This document shows, in pieces, positions 17,999 through 27,002 of a stretch of DNA of 64,000 nucleotides. Origin of the DNA: Natrialba asiatica DSM 12278 (GTDB lineage Archaea > Halobacteriota > Halobacteria > Halobacteriales > Natrialbaceae); NCBI RefSeq assembly GCF_000337555.1, contig NZ_AOIO01000021.1, forward strand, positions 304,246 through 368,245. The letters run 5' to 3'. Positions within the stretch are counted from its first letter, which is position 1. Each line of letters begins with the position of its first letter. The notes beneath the pieces were generated by a model. It was not told the DNA's origin. It did not search any database and worked only from the letters and a program-made list of their open reading frames with translations. A program made the position numbers and the translations under genes.

Positions 17999-18427
17999 TG
18001 CTTTTCGAGAGAGGAGAGTCACACAGATAAGGGTTCCGTAAGGGCCCGCCTACAGGAGTGACACGCGATCGAGACTGACCGGAGCTGAACTCGGCGTAGA
18101 CACCGTCACTGGCCGTTATTCGCCTGCTAAACGTCTGTTCACATCGAGAAGGGGATTTGCCGACCGCTGCTCGTAATACTCGAGGGTCCCGCCGGCCCTG
18201 GGGAATCCGTCGCTGACTGATACGGACTGCTGTACCGATTTCCCGCGCGACCGCGAACCGTCCTGCGATCGCGCCGAAAATGGCTCACGACGGCCCGTCT
18301 GAACCGACCGACTCCTCGAGTTCGGCCCTCGGATACGGACCAGGACGACAGGTCTGGCACTTTCCTTTTCGGAATGTCAATAGTATCCGAAAGTCACATA
18401 TAGGAGAGAAATAAAATTACTAAGACG
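17999..18427. other. Intergenic region between divergent csp and surface-protein genes
   Basis: No gene seen. The left end must hold the csp promoter (minus strand, CCCTTATCTG about 25-30 bases before its ATG). The right end is AT-rich (ACATATAGGAGAGAAATAAAATTAC, 18395-18420 region), giving a likely TATA element CATATAG about 30 bases before the ATG at 18428. The GC-rich middle has no open frame with haloarchaeal character. Confidence 0.45.
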
Positions 18428-20314
18428 ATGAGTAGGAAACTCACTAGCGGTCAGTCTTTTCGAAGTATCGTGGCAGTCGTCATGGCTGTCGTGCTGATTA
18501 CGTCGGGGTGTGTCGGTACTGCCCTGGCGGATACGGACGGTAACGAAGCCGATCCGGCCGACGAGGTGTTCATCAACGACGACGGTGACGCCGTGCTCGT
18601 CTACAACGAAACAACCGACGAGGACGAAGCTACCGGCGAGTACGGACTCGACGTGAGCGAGTCGGTCGCGTATGCGCTCATTACCGACGACATGGAGGAG
18701 GACGTCTCCGCGGCGTTCTCGATGGCGCTCGACGACGGAGGCGTCGGTTCGTCCGGATCGCTCACCACCGATCGCCCGGCCGCCATCGACGACTTCTCGA
18801 TGGACGTCACCGGCGAACAGACCGCCGAAACCAACGAGTTCGACGCCACGCTCGATCTGGCGCTCGACACCACCGAAGCCCCGATGGCCAGCTTCGTCAC
18901 GTCGGCCTCCACGTCCGGAGAGGTCGTCTCGAGCGCCGACGAGTTCGCCACCCGTGGCGACTTCGACGTCGAACACGGCATGCCCGTGACCGGTCCCGAA
19001 ACCGGACTCGACCTCGAGATTACGGACAGCGACGGCGGGTACACGATCGAGGTGAGCCAGCAGCAGAACGTCCCCGCGTTCGAAACAGACGAGATGCGAA
19101 CGAAAGAAAACGCCACCGCATCGCTTCAGACCCAGTTTGACGAGGTCACGCGAGACATCGGCGGCGACGCAACGGTCACCATCGACGAACACAAGTTCAC
19201 TGAAAACGACGATGGGAGCGGCCACCTCGATATGGCGTACACCGTCGAACTCGAGAACGTAACGGACGGGCTCGAACAGACCATCGCAGACGAACTCGCG
19301 AGCGATTCCGAACTCGATCTCGGGCAGAGTGAGGCCGAACGGGTAGCGTCGGATCTCCTCGGCGCTGAACTCGATACGTTCACGCTCTCGTACACCAACG
19401 GCGCGGACGCGATCGAAGGCGACTGGAACGTCGCGTTCAGCGGGTTCGAGTCGGCCGTCCCCGCCCTGCTCGATCTCGCCAATTCCGTCGAGGGAATGGA
19501 CCAGGAGACCCCTGACTACGAAGCGATGTACGAGGCCCAGCAGGAAGCCGATCTGACCCAGACGGCAGAATGGCACGTGAGCTACACCTCGGCGGATGCC
19601 GAGCAGGCGACGCTCACCGCCAAGTTCACCTCCGAGACGGAAAACTGGGAGGCCTATACGACCGCACTCGCCGAACGGGATATCGAGAACCCAGAGTTCT
19701 CGCTCGATGCAAGCGCCGAGACCGTCGACGACGAAATCGAGATGGAGATGAGTCTCGACGTCTCACAGGAGGACTTCCTCGAGACCGCGATGACCGGCTT
19801 GCTGCAGGACTTCGAGAACGATCCGACCGTCGACGAGAGCGCAACCGAGTTCGTCTCGGCGTTCGACGAGGCCGACCTTGAACTCGCGAAGTTCGACCTC
19901 GAGATGGATGACGGAACGGTTACCATGGAGGCGGGCGCAACGTTCGACGATCTCAGCGCCTTCGAGGATCAACTCAGCGACGCGTACCACAACCTCTCGG
20001 TCACGCACGTCTACGGCGGCACCGACGAGGAGGCGACGTACGTCTACGCGTCCGGCATGGTCGACGGTGAGGCGAGCGAAGACGATGTCCGTGCGGAGTC
20101 GATCGTCAGCGACGATACCACCGTCCACATGCCCGGCGAGTGGGATGCAGATCACCCGCGACTCGACATGCAGCAGGTTACTGACTATCTCGGCATGGAG
20201 TCGACCAAGGCCGATACTGAGGAGGGTGACGACGACGGGATGCCAGGATTCGGCGCTGTCGCCGCTCTCGCTGCGCTCCTCTCGACGATGGCGATAGGTC
20301 GATACCGTAACTAA
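18428..20314 (+). CDS. PGF-CTERM surface protein
   Basis: A 628-aa exported protein. The N-terminal signal has a long hydrophobic run (SIVAVVMAVVLITSGCVGTA), and the C-terminus has the PGF-CTERM layout: acidic linker, GMPGFGAVAALAALLSTMAI, then basic RYRN. Such proteins are processed by archaeosortase A and lipid-anchored to the S-layer side of the membrane. The mature region is acidic with Thr-rich beta strands and a few sequons. The signal also contains a lipobox-like ITSGC, so it could alternatively be an N-terminal lipoprotein. The body has no recognised enzymatic motif; function unknown. Confidence 0.85.
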   Translation: MSRKLTSGQSFRSIVAVVMAVVLITSGCVGTALADTDGNEADPADEVFINDDGDAVLVYNETTDEDEATGEYGLDVSESVAYALITDDMEEDVSAAFSMALDDGGVGSSGSLTTDRPAAIDDFSMDVTGEQTAETNEFDATLDLALDTTEAPMASFVTSASTSGEVVSSADEFATRGDFDVEHGMPVTGPETGLDLEITDSDGGYTIEVSQQQNVPAFETDEMRTKENATASLQTQFDEVTRDIGGDATVTIDEHKFTENDDGSGHLDMAYTVELENVTDGLEQTIADELASDSELDLGQSEAERVASDLLGAELDTFTLSYTNGADAIEGDWNVAFSGFESAVPALLDLANSVEGMDQETPDYEAMYEAQQEADLTQTAEWHVSYTSADAEQATLTAKFTSETENWEAYTTALAERDIENPEFSLDASAETVDDEIEMEMSLDVSQEDFLETAMTGLLQDFENDPTVDESATEFVSAFDEADLELAKFDLEMDDGTVTMEAGATFDDLSAFEDQLSDAYHNLSVTHVYGGTDEEATYVYASGMVDGEASEDDVRAESIVSDDTTVHMPGEWDADHPRLDMQQVTDYLGMESTKADTEEGDDDGMPGFGAVAALAALLSTMAIGRYRN

Positions 20315-20478
20315 CGACAACGCTTTTTCTAGCGGTTTGGACCAGCTCTTCTGGCGATCAGGTGAGTAACGGTTCTCCCCACGCCCACGAACGGAGTTGG
20401 ACGCCACGACAGCATCGTGTGGCATCGATCCCCGAACAGTCACAAATGCTTATGCGGATCCTCCAACACAATCAAAGC

Positions 20479-20793
20479 ATGAGTTTGTTCGAGCGTCTCG
20501 GAGAAAAAGTCGAATCCTTCAAGCAGGAAGCCGAGTCGGCACGGGACGAGGCGGCACCGTATCGGTGTCGTGAGTGCGGGGAGCGATTCTACAGCGAGCG
20601 GGAGACGTGTCCGGCCTGTGGCAGTACGGAACTCGCCGTTCGTGCGGACGGCAGCGAGTCCGATTCGGAATCCGAAGTCGAATCTGAAATCGAGTCCGAA
20701 ACCGAGTCCGGTTCCCAGTCCGCGTCCGGGTCTGAAGCCGAGTCCGAATCCGAATCTACGGTTGAACGGCAACACGAAGAAACCAACCAGTAA
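20479..20793 (+). CDS. Small zinc-ribbon protein with Ser/Glu-rich tail
   Basis: A 104-aa protein starting at ATG 20479 (MSLFERLGEKVESFKQEAES). Residues 29-49 form a zinc ribbon, YRCRECGERFYSERETCPAC, with two CxxC knuckles 12 residues apart. The C-terminal half is a repetitive ESESE/SESE tail. The layout of helix, ribbon and acidic tail is typical of haloarchaeal small zinc-finger proteins. A TATA-like TGCTTATGC lies about 30 bases upstream. The partner is unknown; the fold suggests a role in RNA, DNA or protein contact. Confidence 0.8.
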   Translation: MSLFERLGEKVESFKQEAESARDEAAPYRCRECGERFYSERETCPACGSTELAVRADGSESDSESEVESEIESETESGSQSASGSEAESESESTVERQHEETNQ

Positions 20794-20813
20794 CGGCGGC
20801 CAGTTGCGAGCGA

Positions 20814-21467
20814 CTAGCCGAAATTTTCGATGTGGGCCTCGTCGGCATCGCCGCCGGCGTCGTCGATCGTGTCGGCGACGAGCGTAACGAACTCGGCGAA
20901 GCCGAAGGCGTACACTTCTCCCTCGTCGAGATGGGCTTCGATCGCGTCGGCGAGTTCAGCGTCGGCGTCGTCGTCGACGACCGTGACGGTTGTGTTCGCC
21001 TCACCGTCGTCCTCGAGTTCGTCGAGCCGATCGACGTGGGCGGGATCGTCATCCTGGTAGAGCACGACGGCGTCGTGGCCGGCGTTGTGAGCGGCTTCGG
21101 CGATCGAGATGGCCGGGCCGATTCCGGGTCCGCCGGCGATGGCGACGACATCGTGTGTTCCCTCGTAGGCGATATTGCCGAACGGTCCCTCGATGTGGAT
21201 GGTCTCGCCGGGGTCGAGCGCGGCGAGCCAGGGCGAGAGGTCGCCGTCGGGGTCGACACCGACTGTGATTTCGAAGGTATCCGTGACGGACGACGAAGAG
21301 AGCGTGTAGTGGCGCGCAATCGGATCGTCTTCGCCGTCGAGCAGAGCCCGAACGAGGACGAATTGGCCGGGCAGTGCGTCGAACGTGTTGGGTGCCTCGA
21401 GTTCGAGAGCGACGGTCTCGGGGCCGACGTCACGTACCGATTCGACGGTGACTTGTGTGCCTTCCAT
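20814..21467 (-). CDS. FAD/NAD(P)-binding ferredoxin reductase-like protein
   Basis: A 217-aa protein of the ferredoxin-NADP reductase family. The FAD-binding barrel has ARHYTLSSSSVTD (R-x-Y-S/T-x-x-S motif); the NAD(P) domain has VVAIAGGPGIGPAISIAEAA (GGxGIxP motif). It starts at ATG 21467 (MEGTQVTVESVRDVGPET). It is divergent from korA, 152 bases away. With no iron-sulfur domain it must take electrons from a soluble partner such as ferredoxin, which would link it to KorAB, but that is inferred from position only. Confidence 0.85.
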   Translation of the reverse strand: MEGTQVTVESVRDVGPETVALELEAPNTFDALPGQFVLVRALLDGEDDPIARHYTLSSSSVTDTFEITVGVDPDGDLSPWLAALDPGETIHIEGPFGNIAYEGTHDVVAIAGGPGIGPAISIAEAAHNAGHDAVVLYQDDDPAHVDRLDELEDDGEANTTVTVVDDDADAELADAIEAHLDEGEVYAFGFAEFVTLVADTIDDAGGDADEAHIENFG

Positions 21468-21619
21468 ACCGGGACGTTCGGCCGGCGCTCGAAAAGGCGT
21501 TCCGTTCCCTGATTCCCCCGCCGAAACCCGACCAAACGTACAGATTCGTAGGTTTCTCAAGCGGCCTGAATGTGCTTTCAGAAGCCTTTTTATTGGCAGG
21601 GAGCAAGGTTCGCCTTAAC

Positions 21620-23374
21620 ATGGCTGAGGACCTCAACTGGGCGGTCGGGGGCGAGGCTGGCGACGGCATCGACTCCACTGGGAAGATTTTTGCCCAGGCG
21701 CTTTCCCGAGCCGGACGGCACGTATTCACGTCGAAAGACTTCGCATCGCGAATCCGTGGCGGGTACACGGCCTACAAGATCCGCACGTCGGTCGACCAAG
21801 TCCAGAGCGTCGTCGACCGCCTCGACATTCTCGTCGCGCTCACCCAGCGTACCATCGACGAGAACCTCGATGAACTCCACGAGGGAAGTGCGATCATCTA
21901 CGACGGCGAGCGCTCCTGGGAGGCGGACATCCCGGACGACGCAGCCGCTGTCGACGTTCCGCTGAAATCCCTCGCCGAGGACGCCGGTGGGGCGATCATG
22001 CGCAACATCGTCGCGCTCGGTGCCGCATGTGAGATCACCAGCTTCGACGTCGAGTACCTGGACGAAGCACTCGAGAAGCGCTTCGGCGGCAAGGGCTCGA
22101 AGATCGTCGAGAACAACAAGGAAGCGGCCCGCCTCGGCCAGGAATACGTTCAAGAGAACTACGACCTGGATCTCGGCTACGACCTCGAGACGACCGACAA
22201 CGACTACGTGTTGCTCAACGGCAACGAGGCGATCGGGATGGGCGCACTCGCCGCCGGCTGTCGGTTCTACGCCGGGTATCCGATTACGCCAGCGACCTCC
22301 ATCATGGAGTATCTCACCGGTCGCATCGAGGACTACGGCGGTCACGTCGTCCAGGCCGAGGACGAACTCTCGGCGATCAACATGGCCCTCGGTGCCGCAC
22401 GATCCGGCGCGCGATCGATGACCGCGACATCGGGTGCGGGGATCGACCTCATGACCGAGACGTTCGGGCTAGTCGCAACCAGCGAGACGCCGCTGGTCAT
22501 CACCGACGTCCAGCGCTCCGGCCCGTCGACCGGGATGCCGACCAAGCAGGAACAGGGCGACCTCAACATGGCGCTGTACGGCGGCCACGGCGAGGTCCCG
22601 CGGTTCATCGTCACCCCGACGTCAATCTCGGAGTGTTTCTGGAAGACGGTTGAGGCGTTTAACCTCGCCGAGAAGTACCAGACGCCGGTGTTCCTCGTCT
22701 CCGATCTGGCAATGTCAGTCACTGAACAGACCTTCGAGCCGGAGACCTTCGACATGGACGACGTCGAGATCGACCGCGGCAAACTGGTCGATGAGGACGA
22801 GGTCGAGGAGTGGCTCGACTCGCAGGGTCGCTTCCGCGCCCACGCCGTCACCGACGACGGTGTCAGTCCCCGCGCAATCCCGGGAACGACTGAGGGGGCA
22901 CACATGAGTACGGGCCTCGAGCACGACGAACTCGGTCGCCGGACCGAAGAGCAGGACGAGCGCGTCCAGCAGGTCGACAAGCGCTCTCGGAAGGTCGAGA
23001 CCGCGAAAGAGCAGGAAGAGTGGGACTACCGCGAGTTCGGCGACGCCGACGCCGACAATCTCGTCATCTCCTGGGGGTCGAACGAGGGTGCCCTGATCGA
23101 AGCCCTCGAGTATCTCGAGGACGACGGTATCGATGTGCGCATCATCTCGGTCCCGTACATCTTCCCGCGACCGGACCTGTCCGACGAGATCGATGCTGCA
23201 GACGACACGATCGTCGTCGAGTGTAACGCGACCGGCCAGTTCGCCGACGTGATCGAACACGACGTGCTCACTCGCGTCAAGCGCATCAACAAGTACACCG
23301 GCGTCCGCTTCAAGGCGGACGAACTCGCCGACGAAATTGCCGACAAACTCTCCCAGGAGGTGCCAGCACAATGA
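21620..23374 (+). CDS. korA: 2-oxoacid:ferredoxin oxidoreductase, fused gamma-alpha subunit
   Basis: A 584-aa subunit of the CoA-dependent 2-oxoacid (probably 2-oxoglutarate) oxidoreductase, which replaces the dehydrogenase complex in haloarchaea. The N-terminal gamma domain starts WAVGGEAGDGIDSTGKIFAQ with the GxxGxG site; the alpha domain starts near residue 190 with NGNEAIGMGALAAGCRFYAG and YPITPATSIMEYL, and the C-terminal domain has ISWGSNEGALIEAL. Start at ATG 21620. The stop overlaps the korB start by four bases (ATGA), so they are translationally coupled. Length fits KorA better than the longer PorA; substrate is an inference. Confidence 0.93.
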   Translation: MAEDLNWAVGGEAGDGIDSTGKIFAQALSRAGRHVFTSKDFASRIRGGYTAYKIRTSVDQVQSVVDRLDILVALTQRTIDENLDELHEGSAIIYDGERSWEADIPDDAAAVDVPLKSLAEDAGGAIMRNIVALGAACEITSFDVEYLDEALEKRFGGKGSKIVENNKEAARLGQEYVQENYDLDLGYDLETTDNDYVLLNGNEAIGMGALAAGCRFYAGYPITPATSIMEYLTGRIEDYGGHVVQAEDELSAINMALGAARSGARSMTATSGAGIDLMTETFGLVATSETPLVITDVQRSGPSTGMPTKQEQGDLNMALYGGHGEVPRFIVTPTSISECFWKTVEAFNLAEKYQTPVFLVSDLAMSVTEQTFEPETFDMDDVEIDRGKLVDEDEVEEWLDSQGRFRAHAVTDDGVSPRAIPGTTEGAHMSTGLEHDELGRRTEEQDERVQQVDKRSRKVETAKEQEEWDYREFGDADADNLVISWGSNEGALIEALEYLEDDGIDVRIISVPYIFPRPDLSDEIDAADDTIVVECNATGQFADVIEHDVLTRVKRINKYTGVRFKADELADEIADKLSQEVPAQ

Positions 23375-24243
23375 GCTCTCAATCCGACGTTCGATTCACC
23401 GACTTCAAATCCGACAAACAGCCTACGTGGTGTCCCGGCTGCGGCGACTTCGGGACGATGAACGGTATGATGAAAGGCCTCGCCGAGACCGGTAACGACC
23501 CCGACAACACGTTCGTGGTCGCCGGGATCGGCTGTTCCGGCAAGATCGGGACCTACATGCACAGCTACGCCTTACACGGGGTCCACGGTCGCGCGCTCCC
23601 GGTCGGCACGGGCGTCAAGATGGCCCGGCCCGACATCGAGGTCATGGTCGCCGGCGGCGACGGCGACGGCTACTCGATCGGATCCGGGCACTTCGTCCAC
23701 GCCGTTCGCCGGAACGTCGACATGTCCTACGTCGTCATGGACAACCGCATCTACGGGCTGACCAAGGGGCAGGCCTCGCCGACCTCGCGCTCCGACTTCG
23801 AGACCTCCACGACGCCCGAGGGGCCGAAACAACCGCCGGTCAACCCGCTCGCGCTCGCGCTCGCCTCGGGTGCGACCTTCATCGCCCAATCGTTCGCTTC
23901 CGACGCGCTGCGCCACCAGGAGATCATCCAGGAGGCCATCGAACACGACGGCTTCGGCTTCGTCAACGTCTTCAGCCCCTGCGTCACGTTCAACGACGTC
24001 GACACCTACGACTACTTCCGCGACTCGCTGGTCGACCTGCAGGAAGACGAGGACCACGACGCGACGAACTACGAGGACGCGAAAGAAGTCATCCTCGACG
24101 CCGACAAGGAGTACCAGGGCATCATGTACCAGGACGAGAACTCGGTGCCGTACCACGAACAACACGGCGTCACCGAAGACATGTCGGAGATCCCGGACGG
24201 CGCACCCGAGGACGCGATGGACCTCGTTCGCGAGTTCTACTAG
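23371..24243 (+). CDS. korB: 2-oxoacid:ferredoxin oxidoreductase, beta subunit
   Basis: A 290-aa thiamine-diphosphate subunit. WCPGCGDFGTMNG (4Fe-4S Cys plus ThDP entrance), GIGCSGKIGTYMHSY, the ThDP/Mg site GGDGDGYSIGSGHFVHAVRR, and MDNRIYGLTKGQASPTS are all in order, with FSPCVTFN giving a further Cys. Together with KorA it converts 2-oxoglutarate to succinyl-CoA while reducing ferredoxin. The four-base overlap with korA shows an operon. The C-terminal 40 residues are acidic, as usual in halophiles. Confidence 0.95.
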   Translation: MSSQSDVRFTDFKSDKQPTWCPGCGDFGTMNGMMKGLAETGNDPDNTFVVAGIGCSGKIGTYMHSYALHGVHGRALPVGTGVKMARPDIEVMVAGGDGDGYSIGSGHFVHAVRRNVDMSYVVMDNRIYGLTKGQASPTSRSDFETSTTPEGPKQPPVNPLALALASGATFIAQSFASDALRHQEIIQEAIEHDGFGFVNVFSPCVTFNDVDTYDYFRDSLVDLQEDEDHDATNYEDAKEVILDADKEYQGIMYQDENSVPYHEQHGVTEDMSEIPDGAPEDAMDLVREFY

Positions 24244-24421
24244 CTGACCGGTCGCCGCTCGAGTTCGTTTTCTCGCTGGGTTTCGTGGTTCGCGGTTCGT
24301 GGTCTGTGGTCCGTGTTCGCGGGTACGGTTGCGATCGAGCGTCGATCGTCACCAGCTATTGCATGCAACTTCTTCGCACGCCATCGATCGATTTTTCGGT
24401 GCCGCCACCGCAAGCCGATAC

Positions 24422-24928
24422 ATGGAGGTTCGGGAGGCCGTTCCGGACGACGCCGATGCGATTCGAACCACCCACGCGGCGTCGATCACCGAACTCGGCA
24501 CTGAGAGCTACTCGCAGGAACAAGTCGACGCCTGGGCGGCAGGGTGTGAATCCGCGGACTACACCGCCGCCATCGAATCTCCGGACCACTATCTCGTCGT
24601 CGCCGTCGCCGAATCGGTTCGCGGGTTCGGGTCGCTCGTCTTCGTCGCTCCCGAGGAATATGAGGCGACCGTCGACGCCGAAGTAACCGCCGTGTACGTT
24701 CATCCGAGCGTCGCCCGTGAGGGCGTCGGGTCCCGGATCGAGGAGTCGCTGGAACGGCGTGCCGGAGAACGGGGCGTCTCCGCGCTCGGACTCACGGCCT
24801 CGCAAAACGCCGTCGCGTTCTACCGGTCCCGCGGCTACGAACGCATCGGCGCGACCCGACACGAGTTCTCCGGCCACGAATCGACGGGCGTCTACGGGAC
24901 GGTCGTCGAGATGCGGAAAGAACTGTAG
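24422..24928 (+). CDS. GNAT-family N-acetyltransferase
   Basis: A 168-aa acetyltransferase. Motif A is VTAVYVHPSVAREGVGSRIE and motif B is ALGLTASQNAVAFYRSRGYER, with the GNAT N-terminal MEVREAVPDDADAI pattern. Start at ATG 24422. The domain type with ASITELGTESYSQEQVDAWA is common in GNATs of the YafP/PhnO kind. The acceptor is unknown. It has its own promoter region between korB and this gene. Confidence 0.88.
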   Translation: MEVREAVPDDADAIRTTHAASITELGTESYSQEQVDAWAAGCESADYTAAIESPDHYLVVAVAESVRGFGSLVFVAPEEYEATVDAEVTAVYVHPSVAREGVGSRIEESLERRAGERGVSALGLTASQNAVAFYRSRGYERIGATRHEFSGHESTGVYGTVVEMRKEL

Positions 24929-24949
24929 CCCGATCGTCCACTGCGTGGC

Positions 24950-25660
24950 TCAGACGGGGTGTTCGGCCGACTCGAGCAGTACTTCGACGTTCGCGGATTC
25001 CTCCGCGAGCACCTCCGGATGGGTTCCGAGAAGGACGAGCAGGTCGTCCTCGTGCACGAACGAGGTCAGGGTGAGTTCCACGTCGATTTCCTCGCCGTCG
25101 TACGTCGACTGTCCGATAAACGTGTCCACGTCCCGCCCGTCGCCGAGAATGTCGAGGCCGAACGACTCCTCGTGTTCGATCCCCTCGATCCGTCCGGCCT
25201 CGCTGTCGACCTCGCCGAGCAATCGTTCGACGAGTTCACCGTTGCTCAGGTCCTCGAGCGGGTTGAACGACCGGCCGGCGACTTCGACCGCCGGAATCGA
25301 GAGCGTCGTGAACAGCGCCGCCTCCCGTTCGCCGCCCAGAACCGAGACGTCCTTCACGTACGTTGACTGCCAGATCCCCGCCTTGAACTCGCGCTCGATC
25401 CCCAGGCCGACCTCGGCCGATTCTTCGATCGATCGCTCCTCGACCGACTCTTCGGCGTATCCCGTCTCTTCGAGCGCACCATCGCTCGGCGCGACGCGGT
25501 CGCCGCTGAACTCGAGCGGGCCGTTGCCGAGCGCGAAATCAAGACAGCCGGCCGTCAGCGCGAGCGTCCCCGTCGCGCCTGCAGCTAGCAGCGACCGGCG
25601 TGATCGAGTTAGAAGACGATCGTTATCGTGACTGTCACGACGATTTGAACTGGAAGCCAT
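24950..25660 (-). CDS. Tat-exported lipoprotein (DUF6517-like)
   Basis: A 236-aa secreted lipoprotein. The signal has twin arginine in RSRRSLLAAGATGTLALTAG with the lipobox ending at Cys (TAGCLDF), so it is Tat-exported, cleaved and lipid-modified. The mature part begins ALGNGPLEFSGDRVAPSD and is rich in acidic beta strands, with ESVEERSIEES and WQSTYVKDVSVLGGEREAAL. It resembles the haloarchaeal DUF6517 family, an assignment I make from memory of the layout. Start at ATG 25660 (MASSSNRRDSH). Function unknown. Confidence 0.8.
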   Translation of the reverse strand: MASSSNRRDSHDNDRLLTRSRRSLLAAGATGTLALTAGCLDFALGNGPLEFSGDRVAPSDGALEETGYAEESVEERSIEESAEVGLGIEREFKAGIWQSTYVKDVSVLGGEREAALFTTLSIPAVEVAGRSFNPLEDLSNGELVERLLGEVDSEAGRIEGIEHEESFGLDILGDGRDVDTFIGQSTYDGEEIDVELTLTSFVHEDDLLVLLGTHPEVLAEESANVEVLLESAEHPV

Positions 25661-25850
25661 TATCACAGTGTTTGAAACGAGAACCATAGTCGTTATGGCC
25701 TAATCCGGGCGTACAGGCGTCAAGTCAACTGAATAACTCGTTTCGAGGACGACTGTGTTCGGACGGTGGACCACGATCCTGGCCTCGGTTTCGGCGGTGG
25801 CAAGGGCCGACACATCAAGAGTTATCGGGGTCGCCTGCGCCTATGTAGCC

Positions 25851-27002
25851 ATGACGAAGTTTGCAACTCGGGTCGAGAACGTGTCGATCAGTGGCATCCG
25901 GGAAGTGTTCGAGGCTGCAGGCGATGAGGCGATCAACCTGGGGCTCGGGCAGCCGGATTTTCCGACGCCCGCACACGCTCGCCGGGCGGCAGTCGAGGCG
26001 ATCGAGTCGGGGCAAACGGACGCCTATACGTCGAACAAGGGGACGCCACAGCTCCGGGAGGCGATCGCGGCGAAGTACGACCGCGATTACGGCATCGAGG
26101 TCGATCCCGGGAACACGATCGCCACGTCGGGCGGCAGCGAGGCGTTGCATCTCGCACTCGAGGCCCACGTCGATCCGAATCAGGAAGTCATCTTCCCCGA
26201 CCCCGGCTTCGTTTCCTACGACGCGCTGACGCGGATCGCCGGCGGAACGCCGAAACCGGTGTCGCTGCGTGACGATCTCACGCTCGACCCGGCGGCCGTC
26301 GAGGACGCCATCACCGAGGAGACGGCGGCCGTTATCGTCAACAGTCCGGCCAATCCGACGGGGGCCGTCCAGAGCGAGGCGGACATGCGCGAGTTCGCGC
26401 GCATCGCGGACGAACACGACGTGCTCTGCATTTCCGACGAGGTCTACGAACACATCGTCTTCGACGGTGAACACCACTCGCCGCTGAAATTCGCCGAGAC
26501 GGACAACGTGGTCGTCGTCAGCGCCTGCTCGAAGACGTACTCGATGACCGGCTGGCGGCTGGGCTGGCTCGTCGGCTCCGGCGACCGGATCGAACGGATG
26601 CTGCGTGTCCACCAGTACGTCCAGGCGTGTGCCTCCGCGCCGGCGCAGTTCGCGGCCGAGGCGGCGTTGACGGGACCGCAGGAGCCGGTCGCGGAGATGG
26701 TCGGGTCCTTCGAGGAGCGCCGCGATGTCGTCGTCGACGGCCTCGAAGACGCCGGGCTCGAAGTGCCGACGCCGTCGGGTGCGTTCTACGCCATGCCGAA
26801 GGTGCCCGAGGGCTGGTGCGACGAGGTGCTCGACCGCGGTGTGGTTGTGGTTCCGGGCGAGGCTTTCGGCTCGAACGGCGAGGGCTACGCGCGCCTCTCG
26901 TATGCGACCGGCATGGAAGAACTGAAAGAGGCGCTCGAGATCATCGATAACGCGACGGCGGCGGTTCGCGAAGGGCGCTCGAGAACGCAAGGGTCCCCTT
27001 AG
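25851..27002 (+). CDS. aspC: Pyridoxal phosphate-dependent aminotransferase, class I
   Basis: A 383-aa fold-type I aminotransferase, probably aspartate or aromatic. INLGLGQPDFPTP is the typical N-terminal motif, NSPANPTGAV gives the Asn contacting PLP, ISDEVYEHIVF the Asp/Tyr pair, and SKTYSMTGWRLGW carries the Schiff-base Lys with the family SxxxxxxGxRxG pattern. Start at ATG 25851 (MTKFATRVENVSISG). It overlaps the convergent LLM gene by four bases at its stop. Substrate not determined; the symbol is the usual database one. Confidence 0.9.
   Translation: MTKFATRVENVSISGIREVFEAAGDEAINLGLGQPDFPTPAHARRAAVEAIESGQTDAYTSNKGTPQLREAIAAKYDRDYGIEVDPGNTIATSGGSEALHLALEAHVDPNQEVIFPDPGFVSYDALTRIAGGTPKPVSLRDDLTLDPAAVEDAITEETAAVIVNSPANPTGAVQSEADMREFARIADEHDVLCISDEVYEHIVFDGEHHSPLKFAETDNVVVVSACSKTYSMTGWRLGWLVGSGDRIERMLRVHQYVQACASAPAQFAAEAALTGPQEPVAEMVGSFEERRDVVVDGLEDAGLEVPTPSGAFYAMPKVPEGWCDEVLDRGVVVVPGEAFGSNGEGYARLSYATGMEELKEALEIIDNATAAVREGRSRTQGSP

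Noticed and set aside
18139..18360. Minus-strand open frame of about 70 codons between csp and the surface-protein gene
   Set aside because: Ser/Arg/Gly composition, no promoter at the right distance and no acidic bias.
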